The notes under the pieces are model-generated. The model was given only the letters and a program-made list of their open reading frames with translations, ran no database searches and had not been told where the DNA came from. A stretch of 64,000 nt of DNA from Tetraselmis striata (taxonomy: Eukaryota > Chlorophyta > Chlorodendrophyceae > Chlorodendrales > Chlorodendraceae), in contig VCJN01000118.1 in NCBI GenBank assembly GCA_006384855.1, positions 1 to 64,000 of the forward strand, in the 5' to 3' direction. Positions 54,350 through 64,000 of the stretch are shown one piece after another. The position numbers were made by a program, and so were the translations under genes. How positions within the stretch are numbered: position 1 is the first letter of the stretch; every line of letters begins with the position of its first letter.

Positions 54350-56438
54350 CATGCCGCTCCCGCCGAGGTCATCGCGTTCGCATGAGCGTTTTCCTATCAC
54401 TATCATATTCCGCTATTCCAGTCTTTTAGCCTTGTTATTGCTGAACTTATTCCAGCGTATTATCAGGTTACGGCGAGGTACTAAGGATGTGATCACTCAT
54501 TGCAGTATGTAATCATTCGTGTCAAGACTGCTATACAAAAACGGCGTTTGCAATCCTTACCAAACGCGCTATGTATGTTCCTCACTCGTACCAGTAAGTA
54601 CGCGTTGTTTTTTTCGCTATTGAACATGTAGCAATCATTAACGCAATCTTATCGTTGTGCATTGGTGCGCATTCCTGTATCGCTATCTAATTTCAAACAA
54701 TGCACGTATACTTTTCATTGATAAACGAGGAATGCAAACTCAAACAATGTACTTAGTGCATTCCAAAAACGATTTGCAATACGACTACCTGGTAAGATAT
54801 AACTGCCAGTTTTGTTTCAAATAACCAAATCATCAACATTTTTTTCCATTTTACTTTATTCTATATAGATTGTTTCTGCTCTATTCCTGTTTTTAATCGC
54901 AGAAATTCCATACCTAAGAGACTGGTTAGTCCTGCATCAGTATGTCATTACTATAATAGGGACGGTGTGGAACGCGCTTCCCGCAGTACATGCCACACGG
55001 CAGCAAGCAGGCGAAAGCAAACGCAAAAACTCCACTGTGGGCGGAGAACGCCGGGCTTCTAGGGTTGTTCTTGGGTCTTTGCGCCGGAACTCCCTAATAC
55101 AGTAGACCCGCCAAGGTCTTGGGTTCGATCCTCTTATTGAGAGCCGCATGCCATATGAACGATTCATACGGGCTTTATGTGGTGCCCCGCCATGGGTAGG
55201 GCAGGTGTCAGGGTATGAGCCCCAGATACCTAGGGATTCATGCCCTACCCTGTGGCGCGGCATCCTTATGGTAGTGCACTATTTCTGTAGTGCAGCAGAA
55301 CTGATGTCAAAACTGATCCCATCGAAACTGTCTAATACCGTAGATCAGTACCATTGACCCGCATCATAACATAGTTGTCAATGGGATCAGTTCTGACGAG
55401 TGCCGGCCGTGCTCCCACTCACTCGGTGCACATAGTATGATCACGCAACGCCGCCTCGCAGGTTCAACAGGACGGGCAGCATCAAGCGCACGGGGGAGGT
55501 CGCACTGTAATAGCCGTAGCTACACTCCCGTCGGATGACAGTCCAGGTCCGTGGCATGGCTGCCATTGTCGCAGGTCGGCATGTGCTGCTTCTCAAGACT
55601 CCCGACACAGCCGGCCGGACATGGCAGGCAGCGTGCCCGCGCCAACCATATCACATGCCCCTTCCTGGACTTCAGTGCGCTGTACACTACGCGCTTTGAC
55701 TAGCGGACCCTATGCGGGTTCGTGCAGCGGGGCCGGGAGACAGCTGGCATGCTAAGCATCAAAGGCTAAGCGGGAATAAAGTTGTAAGACACTTCGAATT
55801 TCAGAGGCCCCTTTTTCTCTGGGCTGTATGCACGAGTAGCGCCTCAACCCGCTGCGACTTGAGAGACGAGTATGAGACCAAGATTGCGCCAGCACCATGC
55901 GAAGTAGCACTGGGCGCACCAAAACAAACGAGCGTTGGTGAGGTCTTGGTAGCGGCGGCAGCATCAAGTACGGCTGCACATGCTGACTGTGCACCTGATT
56001 CTTTGCGTGTCGCGACTATATCTACTCGCGAAAGTATGGTTACATATGTATTAGCATGTATGTAGATTGTCTACGTTGCAGATACTTACAGTAAATGATG
56101 ATGCTGGGCAGAAGTCGCTGTGTCACTTGGGGCTCACGGCGGCAATACCTAGCTGCTCTCAGTGCGTCTAATATGTGTCCTTATATGCGGAACATCTGCC
56201 GTCCAGGCCGACCCCCGGGCGGTAGTCCCCCCGACCGAGGCGGGCAGACCCGCCACTGAAATCCAATCCAATCAAACCCTAGCTAGGGCTACAGCCAGGT
56301 ACCCAATTGGGGCCGGGTGATTCCCTTTACCAACCCCCAGGCCTCCGGGCTGGGCGTGTTTAACCACACCATACCATACCCTGACATACGCCTGCCAGGT
56401 GCTCAGCACATCGCCCTGGGGTGCGCGGGTTGAAAGCC
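54350..56438. other. Intergenic with foldback
   Basis: About 2.1 kb without a supported gene; AT-rich from 54360 to 54960. A palindrome-rich block lies at 55181-55400 (separate entry). Frames near 55700-56060 have no recognisable product. Confidence 0.5.
55181..55400. repeat. Two nested hairpins downstream of a B-box-like motif
   Basis: Stem 1 pairs GCCATGGGTAGGGCA (~55187) with TGCCCTACCCTGTGGC (~55240). Stem 2 pairs AACTGATCCCAT (~55312) with ATGGGATCAGTT (~55381), twelve perfect pairs. GGGTTCGATCCT at ~55117 resembles a tRNA B box. This could be a foldback element or a structured RNA; I cannot decide. Confidence 0.5.
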
Positions 56439-57590
56439 CTATAAAAAGGGGATGATGAGCTGGGCGTCATGCAGCGGCGCAGCTGCAGACAGCATGCTGT
56501 GCAGGCTGAAGTAGGCCCTGTGGGCATCGGTCAGCCTCTCCTGCACGCGCCGGCTATGCCGCTCCTGCCGCTCCAGCTCCAGCTCCGCCAGCTCCGCCGC
56601 GTGGCGCTGCCGCTGCTCCGCCCACTCCGCCGGGCTCTCTGCGCGGGCCAGCGCCTCGAGGCACGGCATCGCGCGCGCAGCGCTGAGCCGGCTCGCGCGC
56701 CGGCAGTGCGCGCAGGAGATGGTGGCGCCGGCGGGCGTCAGGTCGTTCGCGAGGCGGGAGGCCAGGCGCTCCTCCACGTCGGTCGGCCGCTTGTGCTCCA
56801 GGCTGGCGCGCACGCAGTTGCCGCAAAAGACATGCCCGCACACCAGCCCCACGGGCCGGAACAGCGTGCCCAGGCAGATGGCGCACGTGACCTCGGGCGC
56901 GTCCCCGCTGCGGCTGCTGCAGCTTTGGCCCGGGAAGCCGCGCTCGTGGAGGAGCACCAGCGCGCGCAGCTCATCCAGCAGCGGGGAGGTGAGAAAAGTG
57001 CCCAGGCGCGCGTCGTTCCAGCATGGCTCCACGAGGAGGCGCGCGCGCCGGGCGCCGCCGGTGGCCGCTCGGTACGCCGCCTCGACGGCGCGGACGCCGT
57101 CCTTGCAGGCCAGGGCGAATGCCAGGCAGGCGCACGCCGCCGCGAGGACGGCCTCGGCAGATTGCCCGATGACATGCCGCAGCGGCCGCGGCCCCTTGCT
57201 GCGCGCGCGGATTGAGGTGCTCAGCGCGCTCAGATTCCGCCGCCATTTTGGCTTCTCCATAATGCTGGCCGCTTGCAGAACATCCTCAGCAGACTGTACA
57301 AATGCCTGGCTCGCGTGCGCTGCATCCTGCCGAGATAAGAAAGGAAAGAAGGAGGGGGAGAGGGGGGGGGGGGGGGGGGGTCAATTCCAGGCTCAGCGTG
57401 GGACGAGGGCAGAGGGCACGCAGCATGAGAATTTGGGCAAGGAGAAAAGCGTCTGCCTTCTGTACTTCCAAAACCAAACAACTATGGGATGAAGACAGGA
57501 AACCGCCACGTTTCAAACATTTCATGTCATGTGACGGGTTTCTTATCTCACAACCATGCTTTCTTGGGTTCACTATGCATTTTTGATGAG

Positions 57591-57621
<31 letters not shown>

Positions 57622-58411
57622 TCCCCTCGGGGTTGCAACATGATACGTATGTGTGTTGGACCCGCGAGCCCCACAACCATCAACTGGTACGGAATGCAAG
57701 GATTGTACCTCGGAGTTACGATAAGTCTACTGCGCACCCACCCATGACACCCAACCTTATCTTCTGGGGATTTGAATGGGCGTGCTTGCGCCGGCGGAGG
57801 AGGGACAACAGAATGCCAGGGAGGTGATTGAAGGCAGAGTTTGGGGGTAGGGCGGCCACACCTTGTAGAATGCCCTTGCGAGGTCCAAGTGCAGACGCTG
57901 CAGATCCTGGCGCGGTGTGGCGTCAGGGTCGGCCGGGACCTCGTCATCGGCCTCTGCGCGCATCCGTCTGGGCACCGCAGCATGCACCCCGGCATGTCAG
58001 CACATGATGGAGCCTCTCGACACCTTGCACTTGCAGAGTGACGAGCTCTGCAGCTGAAGCGGGCAAATGAACTCACTCTAGAGTGGCATGGTAGCGCCCC
58101 GCATGGATGGCGCAGTGCTCCAGCTCCTGTCACGCGTGCCCGCAAAAATGGGGAATGCATTCAAAACGATGAACATATATATTTGCCCGAACCGTCCACA
58201 CATATATCCAAAAAATAAGACGTATCCCGCGCCCCACCTGCATCGCCTTCCATTGCACGCCAGGGTCTTTCAGTGGCGCGGCACTGGGGGCCTTCCTGTT
58301 GGTAGCGACGCGTCCCGGGTGCACTGAGGACTTTCTATCGCCATTCACGACGGTCGCCTCTCGGGGGCAGCCTCCGGGCACAGGGCCCGAGATGCCCTTG
58401 GGAAACCGCAT
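56439..58411 (-). CDS. RING-type E3 ubiquitin ligase, BAH1/NLA-like
   Basis: Four exons join in consistent phase: 58238-58411, 58077-58126, 57862-57967, 56439-57326; about 405 residues. The RING is clear in the last exon: CAICLGTLFRPVGLVCGHVF then CGNC, a long loop, and CAHCRR. The tail after the RING (LEALARAESPAEWAEQRQRH ... AYFSLHSML) has the charged coiled-coil shape and ending seen in plant BAH1/NLA proteins. Residues ~60-290 are helix-rich (RRNLSALSTSIRARSK, CKDGVRAVEAAYRAATGG, RLGTFLTSPLLDELRALVLL) and line up loosely with the middle of BAH1/NLA, whose N-terminus is an SPX domain sensing phosphate status. No classical SPX start (MKFGK) is seen, so SPX is a guess. Such ligases degrade phosphate or nitrate transporters in plants. 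The last intron carries a sense-C run near its acceptor. Confidence 0.72.
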
Positions 58412-59458
58412 CGCACGGGCGCGTCAGAGCCTGAGCACGACCAAACAACAAGCCGCATCGTTGCCGCGCTTCAGCGACTGTGCTTCAACATGGGTGTCGC
58501 CCCCCCCCCCCCCCCCCCCCCCCCCCGCGCGCCAAAGCAGAATGGGGAGGCCTCCGCGAGACTTAGACTCGACCGAACACAGCCTGCCTGCCGGCACCCA
58601 GCTGCGGCACCACGTTTCCCCACCCGCCTCGTGCCAGTACCGGCGATACTCTTTCTAAATTAAAATGTCCTGCGCGATAATCTCGAACCTCAACGGCGAG
58701 CCGACTACGAGTCGTACAGTGCAAGATCGCAGCCCCGAACAGACAAACACTCCGTACAATAACGGCTGCAAGGCACCTCTATCACGCGCAACGTGATAGC
58801 TGAGGACCGGTTTTCCAGAGCAGCATGCGTTGGTATTGCAGGTGATCCGGCGGCGGTGGTGAGCCCACTGTTTGCGGTAAGGTGCGGCAGGTGGGTGATG
58901 GTCAGTAGTGCCAGGCGACTCACTGGCCGGCCCGGGAGGGGGGCGGGGGAGGGGGGGGGGGAGCGGGGGGGGGCGGGGGGGGGGGGGGGGGGGGGGCGGG
59001 CGGGGGGGCGCGACGTCGCGCGTCTTGCTCAGCCACTCAGGACCGCCCCGTTCAGGACCCGCCAGCGCACCTGTCAGAATCGCCAGAGGTGAAGCTACAT
59101 ACATATACGTCCACAGAGTCCGGCCACAGAGTCTACAGAGTCCGGCCACAAGCAGCATACCGCTGCGGTTCGCAGCTTCGAGGCGGGGTGTCCTACTTGG
59201 TGTGCCGGTATTCCGCGCTGAAGATCGAAATGTCGGTTGGTGTCAGTCTTTGGCGTCGGTCCTACCGGTACCGTACCGGCCAGGGTGATGACGGTGCTTA
59301 TTGACGCTTTTTTTATCTGTCCGTGGCGAGGATTATTACGCGCTGGGGGGCGGTACGGTAGCGAATAGGAACCAGCGCTAATCCTACTACAGTACCGTAC
59401 ACGTCGTACTGGTGCCGCCGTTCAGTACGACGGCCGCTTTTACGCGGCTTGATCTGAC
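58412..59458. other. Intergenic, G-rich
   Basis: C run at 58500-58526. A long G-rich stretch lies at 58937-59010 with A/C interruptions, and a local duplication of CAGAGTCCGGCCACA at ~59114-59150. No supported gene. It ends at the left repeat of the YR element. Confidence 0.5.
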
Positions 59459-59640
59459 CTAAACTAGTTTATGGGGTTTCCACCCTTGACCTAACCGCTT
59501 TTTAGCTACAAGTGCTGCTCAGTGGTACGGGAACTAGTAACTGTTGTTGCGCCCTTGTTGGGTGCAGCACGAGTAGACATAAAAGCAGCCAGAACAGCTG
59601 AGCCTGCCATCTTCCAGTTTTCGCTGCGTTCCACGCAGCG
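59459..59640 (+). repeat. Split direct repeat A1
   Basis: 182 bp from CTAAACTAGTTTATGGGG to CCACGCAGCG, identical to A2 at 62374-62555. Left end of the element; it probably carries the promoter for the element's RNA. Confidence 0.9.
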
Positions 59641-59753
59641 ATGTAAAAACTGTCTCGTAACCCGTTGCGAGCAAGGTCACCCCAGGTTGTTCAAGACCAC
59701 ACCCGGCTCGCCACCCGAGTGTGAAATTCTCGTCCGTACGTCCGTGCGTTACC

Positions 59754-60629
59754 ATGTCAGATGGAGAAGAACCCGTCGCTGAGCCGACGTTGCAGTCGCT
59801 GAACGCAGATATGAGAGCCCAGTCTTCATTACTGCGAGAGCTGGCTACAGCTGTGGCACAATTGACGGCTCGTGATCGCGTTGTTGATGGAGAAGGGGCA
59901 CATGGCTCCGGCTCAGGGCAGCGCTTCGCGGGACAGCCGACAGGCAGCGGGGGAGCCGCAGAGCGCCCCGACTTGCTAGAGCTAGCCCAGAGCGGCCGTG
60001 TCGGAGCAAAATCCGTGAGTGCCGAGGATGATTACCTCGCGGTGCCAGAGCTACTGCAGAGAGCAGAGTCTGGTTACGAGGCCGTTCGACCGGTCAGCCG
60101 AGTGCCTGGACTTTTCCCTTTGAGCACCGACCTAACGAACGAGTACCTCAAGCAGGATGACCGGCGTCTGCCGGCCCAGGAGGAGTACTTGTGGATGTCG
60201 TGTTTCGGGGCCCACATGGCCGCCCTTTTCGTGGCGCTCGACGAGCTGCTACCTTACGTCCCCGCCACTAACCAGGACTTCACCCCCTACCTCGCGAGAG
60301 CTCGGAATCACGCCGAGGCCATCGACAAGGCGTTTCGTTTTCGTCTAGCCTTCCTGCGGAAACTGAATGAGATCAAGCGGGTGCACGGTGACCAAGGTGT
60401 TCTGGACGTGCTGCGAGCTCAGCATTTTCAGCCTGCTTCGGAGCATTTGGGTTCTGCAATTTTTGGGGACCTCATGAGGGACTACGAGCGTCGTGTCTTC
60501 GCGGCGACCGTTGCCAGCATCGCCAAGGCGACCGCTACTTCTCGAGTAGCGGCTGCAGCTGCAGGTCGCGGGCGTGGGCGAGGACGTGGTGGCGGACGTG
60601 GACGTGGCCGCGAAGGTGAGCACGAGTGA
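59754..60629 (+). CDS. Gag-like ORF of the YR element
   Basis: 291 residues from the ATG at 59754 (MSDGEEPVAEPT). It starts with a short helical, coiled-coil-like stretch (SLNADMRAQSSLLRELATAV). A helical core follows (EEYLWMSCFGAHMAALFVAL, FRLAFLRKLNEIKRVHGDQG, IFGDLMRDYERRVFAA). It ends in an Arg/Gly-rich tail (RGRGRGRGGGRGRGR), which suits nucleic-acid binding. It has no CCHC knuckle. The role as Gag is inferred from position upstream of the recombinase and from this build; no enzyme motif is present. The frame is intact. Confidence 0.7.
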   Translation: MSDGEEPVAEPTLQSLNADMRAQSSLLRELATAVAQLTARDRVVDGEGAHGSGSGQRFAGQPTGSGGAAERPDLLELAQSGRVGAKSVSAEDDYLAVPELLQRAESGYEAVRPVSRVPGLFPLSTDLTNEYLKQDDRRLPAQEEYLWMSCFGAHMAALFVALDELLPYVPATNQDFTPYLARARNHAEAIDKAFRFRLAFLRKLNEIKRVHGDQGVLDVLRAQHFQPASEHLGSAIFGDLMRDYERRVFAATVASIAKATATSRVAAAAAGRGRGRGRGGGRGRGREGEHE

Positions 60630-60775
60630 CGGTGTGGGGCGCCGCTCGTCGGAGCTGCAGGAGCCTTGCGAGGCCACCTTTCGGTGACCGCCGCAAGACG
60701 CACCCTTGCAGCTCAACGGCGGGATGAGCGCCCTGTGTCAGGACCTGGCCCCCCCACCTTACAAATTTCATTTAG

Positions 60776-62290
60776 ACCTTCCTCGGTACGGCGCTTCTTA
60801 CAGCTACAGCCGAGTGCGGCTCAACCATCCGCACGCCTGCACATGGCGGCTCAACCATCCGCCTTTCTTACAACCCCATCTCTGCGTTCGTCGGTTGTTA
60901 CACTACGTGTTACAACCGGTTCCAACGACCAAGTTTCGCGCGTGTACGTTACGCACGTGACAGGCGCTATGAGCGCGAAGGGCGCGCGGGGCGGCCCTCT
61001 TACCTAAACCTAGCCCCGCAAACCCGTACTGGAGCTACTGCAAACCCGTCCAGCAACTACCGGCCAACCGCCGGGAACCTAACCGTTGCTGCCGAGTACT
61101 TTGCGAACAGTAGCCGTGCCGGTGGAACTCTGTCAGTAAAACGACGCACTTACGTAATTGACGAGCCCGCAGCTATCGCTCCATGGGCTGCGTCACTGCG
61201 ATCTCGACTGCAGGACGCGTTCGGCTCAGACGAGCTAGGCCAGCGGACGCTCGACCTGCTCTCCAGCTCCCTCAGCGCTCAGACCCTCAAGAGCTACGCC
61301 GGCAGGTTGTCTCAGTTCGCTGAGTTCTGCCACGACTCCGAGAACATCAGCCCGCTGGAAGCGACTACTGCTACTGTTGTTCGGTACGTTGCCTGGATCG
61401 GGGAGCGAGGGCACATCGCAGCTAAATCGCTGCAGCCCTACCTGTCTGCCATCAACACCTTCTTTGAGCTGCACAACCTCGTCCCGATCGCCAAGGACAG
61501 CCTACACCTCACTTCAGCAAGACGTGGGTTAATGTTGCGTCAGCGCCGACTGGACGCTGCCCCTTTGCGTGTCCCTCTGCCTGCAGATGTAGCTTACCGC
61601 TTCGTCTCAAAGGCCGAGCTAATTGTGTCTGCTCCTTACCCAGAGTCCCACCTCGACTACCGAGCCCTCTTGGCCTCGGTTGTCAACTTCCTGTTCTTTG
61701 CCAGGGGCCTTACTGGCGTCTCCTGTCGAGTGCAAGATGTGCATGTCGACACCTACAACATCACCTTGCAGATCTACCGCGAGAAGGGTCGCGCTGGCCG
61801 GCGGGGACCCGGCGACCTGCGCGTACTTCTCCTTCCAGTGTCCGAGCACCCTCGAGTGGCACGTCTCTTGCACTACTTCATCGACAACGTCCAGTCTGCC
61901 CCCCTGGTTACTGTTGGCTTGGCTGCCTCCAACTTCTGGGCTGTCAATGTGGCTGAGCAGTCCAAACCTTGGACTGCGGCTACGATGTCAGACTGGTTGT
62001 CTACAGCAGTCAACCTAGTCAACGCTGCCCCCCCTGCTGGCACTTCCTGGACTTCACACAGTCTACGCAAGGGCGCAGCCTCTGCAGCAAACGCCATCGG
62101 AGCGCCACTGTCCCACATCCGCTACCAAGGCGGTTGGGCCACTAACTCTGATGTCGTTCTGGACTACATCGACCCCAACGTTCTTCCTTCTCCTGGCGCG
62201 TGGTTCTTCTTTGGACACATCGCCCCCCTCCGCCACTTCCAAGTCCAACAGGACTCCGCAGCGGTGGCCTTCCCAGTGCCTCCTTCATGA
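60776..62290 (+). CDS. Tyrosine recombinase of the YR element
   Basis: The frame is open from 60776 (stop TAG at 60773) to 62290, up to 504 codons, but I see no ATG in about the first 250 codons. Conservation with the decayed copy begins at TYVIDEP (~61146), so sequence before the first Met is really coding. This suggests the ORF once continued from an upstream RT ORF or is reached by splicing. Residues 180-270 form the core-binding SAM-like region (QTLKSYAGRLSQFAEFC). The catalytic set is complete: Arg in LTGVSCRVQDV, Lys in YREKGRAG, HxxR in SHSLRKGAAS (~62053-62080), Trp in YQGGW, and Tyr in VVLDYIDP (~62160). It should cut and rejoin the circular DNA intermediate at insertion. The frame is intact and well kept. 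Confidence 0.85.
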   Translation, partial: TFLGTALLTATAECGSTIRTPAHGGSTIRLSYNPISAFVGCYTTCYNRFQRPSFARVRYARDRRYEREGRAGRPSYLNLAPQTRTGATANPSSNYRPTAGNLTVAAEYFANSSRAGGTLSVKRRTYVIDEPAAIAPWAASLRSRLQDAFGSDELGQRTLDLLSSSLSAQTLKSYAGRLSQFAEFCHDSENISPLEATTATVVRYVAWIGERGHIAAKSLQPYLSAINTFFELHNLVPIAKDSLHLTSARRGLMLRQRRLDAAPLRVPLPADVAYRFVSKAELIVSAPYPESHLDYRALLASVVNFLFFARGLTGVSCRVQDVHVDTYNITLQIYREKGRAGRRGPGDLRVLLLPVSEHPRVARLLHYFIDNVQSAPLVTVGLAASNFWAVNVAEQSKPWTAATMSDWLSTAVNLVNAAPPAGTSWTSHSLRKGAASAANAIGAPLSHIRYQGGWATNSDVVLDYIDPNVLPSPGAWFFFGHIAPLRHFQVQQDSAAVAFPVPPS

Positions 62291-62343
62291 CTTGGCGCTA
62301 CCCCTTCTCCGTCAATCCACCGCTCTCTACGTTCGCTCAAGAC

Positions 62344-62371
62344 TGGCAAAACCAGACTCAACTTTGAAATG
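62344..62371 (+). repeat. Split direct repeat B1
   Basis: 28 bp, TGGCAAAACCAGACTCAACT and following to GAAATG, identical to B2 at 62649-62676. It lies immediately before A2. Confidence 0.9.
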
Positions 62372-62373
62372 AT

Positions 62374-62555
62374 CTAAACTAGTTTATGGGGTTTCCACCC
62401 TTGACCTAACCGCTTTTTAGCTACAAGTGCTGCTCAGTGGTACGGGAACTAGTAACTGTTGTTGCGCCCTTGTTGGGTGCAGCACGAGTAGACATAAAAG
62501 CAGCCAGAACAGCTGAGCCTGCCATCTTCCAGTTTTCGCTGCGTTCCACGCAGCG
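62374..62555 (+). repeat. Split direct repeat A2
   Basis: 182 bp identical to A1. Followed by ~93 bases of unique sequence before B2. A diverged A2 is also visible in the decayed copy at ~30308-30500. Confidence 0.9.
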
Positions 62556-62648
62556 CCCCCCCTGACTCCGTTTTCCCTCCACGCTTTTCACTTTACCTTC
62601 CTGCCAATTTTGGCTCTTGACCGTGTAAAACAGCCTGCGCGACCTTTT

Positions 62649-62676
62649 TGGCAAAACCAGACTCAACTTTGAAATG
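62649..62676 (+). repeat. Split direct repeat B2 (right end)
   Basis: 28 bp identical to B1; marks the right end of the element. A diverged counterpart lies at ~30600-30627. Confidence 0.88.
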
Positions 62677-62889
62677 TTGATTTTTTATAGTACTGCTTAT
62701 TTCATCGGTGGATTTGTTACTGGTGCGACAGGTTGTCGTTCGCTATCCCGGGCACTCCTACTGTGGTACGGGCGGTTGCTACAGCATTTTACACGGGCGC
62801 TACCGACCCGTACCGGTAGTTGCGTTCGTTCGTGACGCCGCCTTTATCGGCTGCATGAATGACATCCTCCCAAGGTTCCTAACTAGGAA
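62677..62889. other. Spacer between YR element and repeat X
   Basis: About 210 bases with no recognisable feature; contains several TACGGG/CCCGTAC motifs. Confidence 0.35.
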
Positions 62890-64000
62890 CTCCGGCACCA
62901 ACACCCCCACCCCTGGTTTCTTTGACCCACAGCTTGATTGAGTCCGTACTTGGCCGAGGCAGCTTCAACGCAACTTCTTCCGCCCGCCGGTATGATCCCT
63001 TCCTCAACGATGTGCGTGGGTCGGGCAGCTACGCCGCGGCGGTCATGCGCAAGGCGTGGGGCCGCCTCCAAGCGGCTATTGCTGGCCACCTCAGCAACGC
63101 AGATGCGCGCGTGATGGAGCGGGAAGCGGAGGCTGCGTCGAGCTCGCAAAAGGAGCTGACGGCATTTCTAGACCAGGCCAACAACTATGACTCGGCTTCA
63201 AAATGAGGTGCGTGTGCGCTCTCCCTGTCACATGTGGGGATTGGATATTGTTAAACCAGCTCGATGCGGCGTCGGGCATGTAGATAGTGTCCATCCCCAC
63301 CGCGCGGACGGTCATGACTCCGCATGAATTGCGGAAGGTCGTGGCCGGGTACTTCTTTCTGCCTAGCCCGTGCTTGGCCCCGGTGGTCGGGACTCGGGAG
63401 CCAGATCATTCTGCCCTGGACATAGCACAACTCCGTCAATGTTGACCTAGACGGCGACGCGGTCTTGAACCTCCCGGCACCTGGAGACGCCCACTGGCGT
63501 GTACAACGCGACGCTATCGCAGACGCCTTCCGCGATCACTGTATGTGGTCACGACCTGGGTATCGCTGTACACCGGGAGGTAGATGACTCCTTCCAGCAG
63601 GCAGTGCCTCTCGGCAACACCGTACCCAGGGATGAACTCAAGGACCTAGTGCCAGACGCAGAGCTCTCCCTCCCGGCGTTCAACGTCGTGACCGGGGGCT
63701 ATGATCCCCGAAGCTTGAAACCCACATTGCTGGAGTTTAAGATTATGCGGTACAGGGTCAAGTACACTGCAGTGCCCCGGGCCACGGCTGTGGATCGGGT
63801 TGAGCGCTCCCTGTTGCGCGACATACAACGGGGATTGGCAGCGGGAGATGCGGCGTGGCACAACACGGAGCCCGGACAGAAGGGCCCTCTTCGACACATC
63901 CCGGATACGTCGGAGTACACGGGCATGGTCTTCGGCACAGTGGGTGAGGTGAGCAAGGGGGTGCGCCGCACAGTGCCCAGTGTCGCATGCTTGGCTGCGG
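62890..64000 (+). pseudogene. Decayed transposon ORF, repeat family X, copy 2 (runs off the window)
   Basis: Partner of 27320-28715. The first part keeps a frame of ~90 codons (LIESVLGRGSFNATSSARRY, SYAAAVMRKAWGRLQAAIAG, QKELTAFLDQANN). The later part (63577 on) reads QQAVPLGNTVPRDELKDLVP, ELSLPAFNVV and AAWHNTEPGQKGPLRH with interruptions. It lacks the repeat D insertion. Product unknown; continues past 64000. Confidence 0.6.

Larger units (their letters stand above)
59459..62676 (+). mobile_element. PAT/DIRS-like tyrosine-recombinase element, RT-less, apparently recent
   Basis: The element has the A1-ORFs-B1-A2-B2 split-direct-repeat plan of PAT-type DIRS elements. A1 (59459-59640) and A2 (62374-62555) are 182 bp and identical by eye. 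B1 (62344-62371) and B2 (62649-62676) are 28 bp and identical. Between the repeats are a Gag-like ORF and a tyrosine recombinase ORF. Only ~150 bases separate these frames, so the reverse transcriptase/RNase H region of autonomous relatives is absent. Identical repeats suggest recent movement, presumably using RT supplied in trans. No TSD is expected for this mechanism, and none is seen. Confidence 0.85.

Noticed and set aside
59459-62676. Reading the 182-bp A repeats as ordinary LTRs
   Set aside because: They do not bound the element: the B repeats lie at B1 before A2 and B2 beyond it, there is no TG...CA terminus or TSD, and the integrase is a tyrosine recombinase rather than a DDE enzyme.

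Overview
The window looks like nuclear DNA of a green alga (Chlorophyta; class not resolved). The genes are GC-rich and split by many short introns. A TGTAA poly(A) motif follows the first gene. The gene set is eukaryotic (RAD17, BCCIP, a BAH1/NLA-like RING protein, an LRR receptor-like protein). The retroelements are of types known from algae, including a tyrosine-recombinase element with split direct repeats. Long pure G or C runs (10-43 nt) are scattered throughout, mostly in introns.

Layout. 872-2205 (+): mitochondrial HMG-CoA-lyase-like protein. 3039-4304 (-): 2-oxoglutarate/Fe(II) oxygenase. 4817-8200: repeat-rich, with a short poly(A) SINE, a 1.56-kb element encoding a nuclease-like protein, and two copies of a TIR element. 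8534-16712 (+): about 20-exon FUSC-type membrane protein. 18247-26795 (-): RAD17 clamp loader, convergent with the previous gene. 27300-36000: nested transposon graveyard. 36563-38811 (-): BCCIP. 40885-43658 (-): LRR receptor-like protein without kinase. 44952-46262: decayed hAT element. 46263-51300: gene-poor, with repeats. 51304-54349 (+): GtaA-type secreted protein broken by two single-base insertions. 56439-58411 (-): RING E3 ligase. 59459-62676: apparently recent PAT/DIRS-like element with Gag-like and recombinase ORFs but no reverse transcriptase. 62890-64000: a further repeat running off the end.

Most informative points. (1) The YR element has perfect A1/A2 (182 bp) and B1/B2 (28 bp) split repeats and a complete recombinase residue set, but no RT/RNase H. 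(2) Two copies of a 1.56-kb element share both ends, have their own target-site duplications (TSDs), and encode a zinc-finger plus PD-(D/E)XK-like protein without RT. One copy carries two later SINE insertions, each with its own TSD. (3) Three SINE-like families can be defined from paired copies and TSDs. (4) Homopolymer runs in introns are strongly polarised (about 30 sense-C to 5 sense-G), and two repeat pairs catch such runs growing out of ordinary sequence. Gene models were spliced by eye from reading frame, splice dinucleotides and family conservation; no alignment or search was run.
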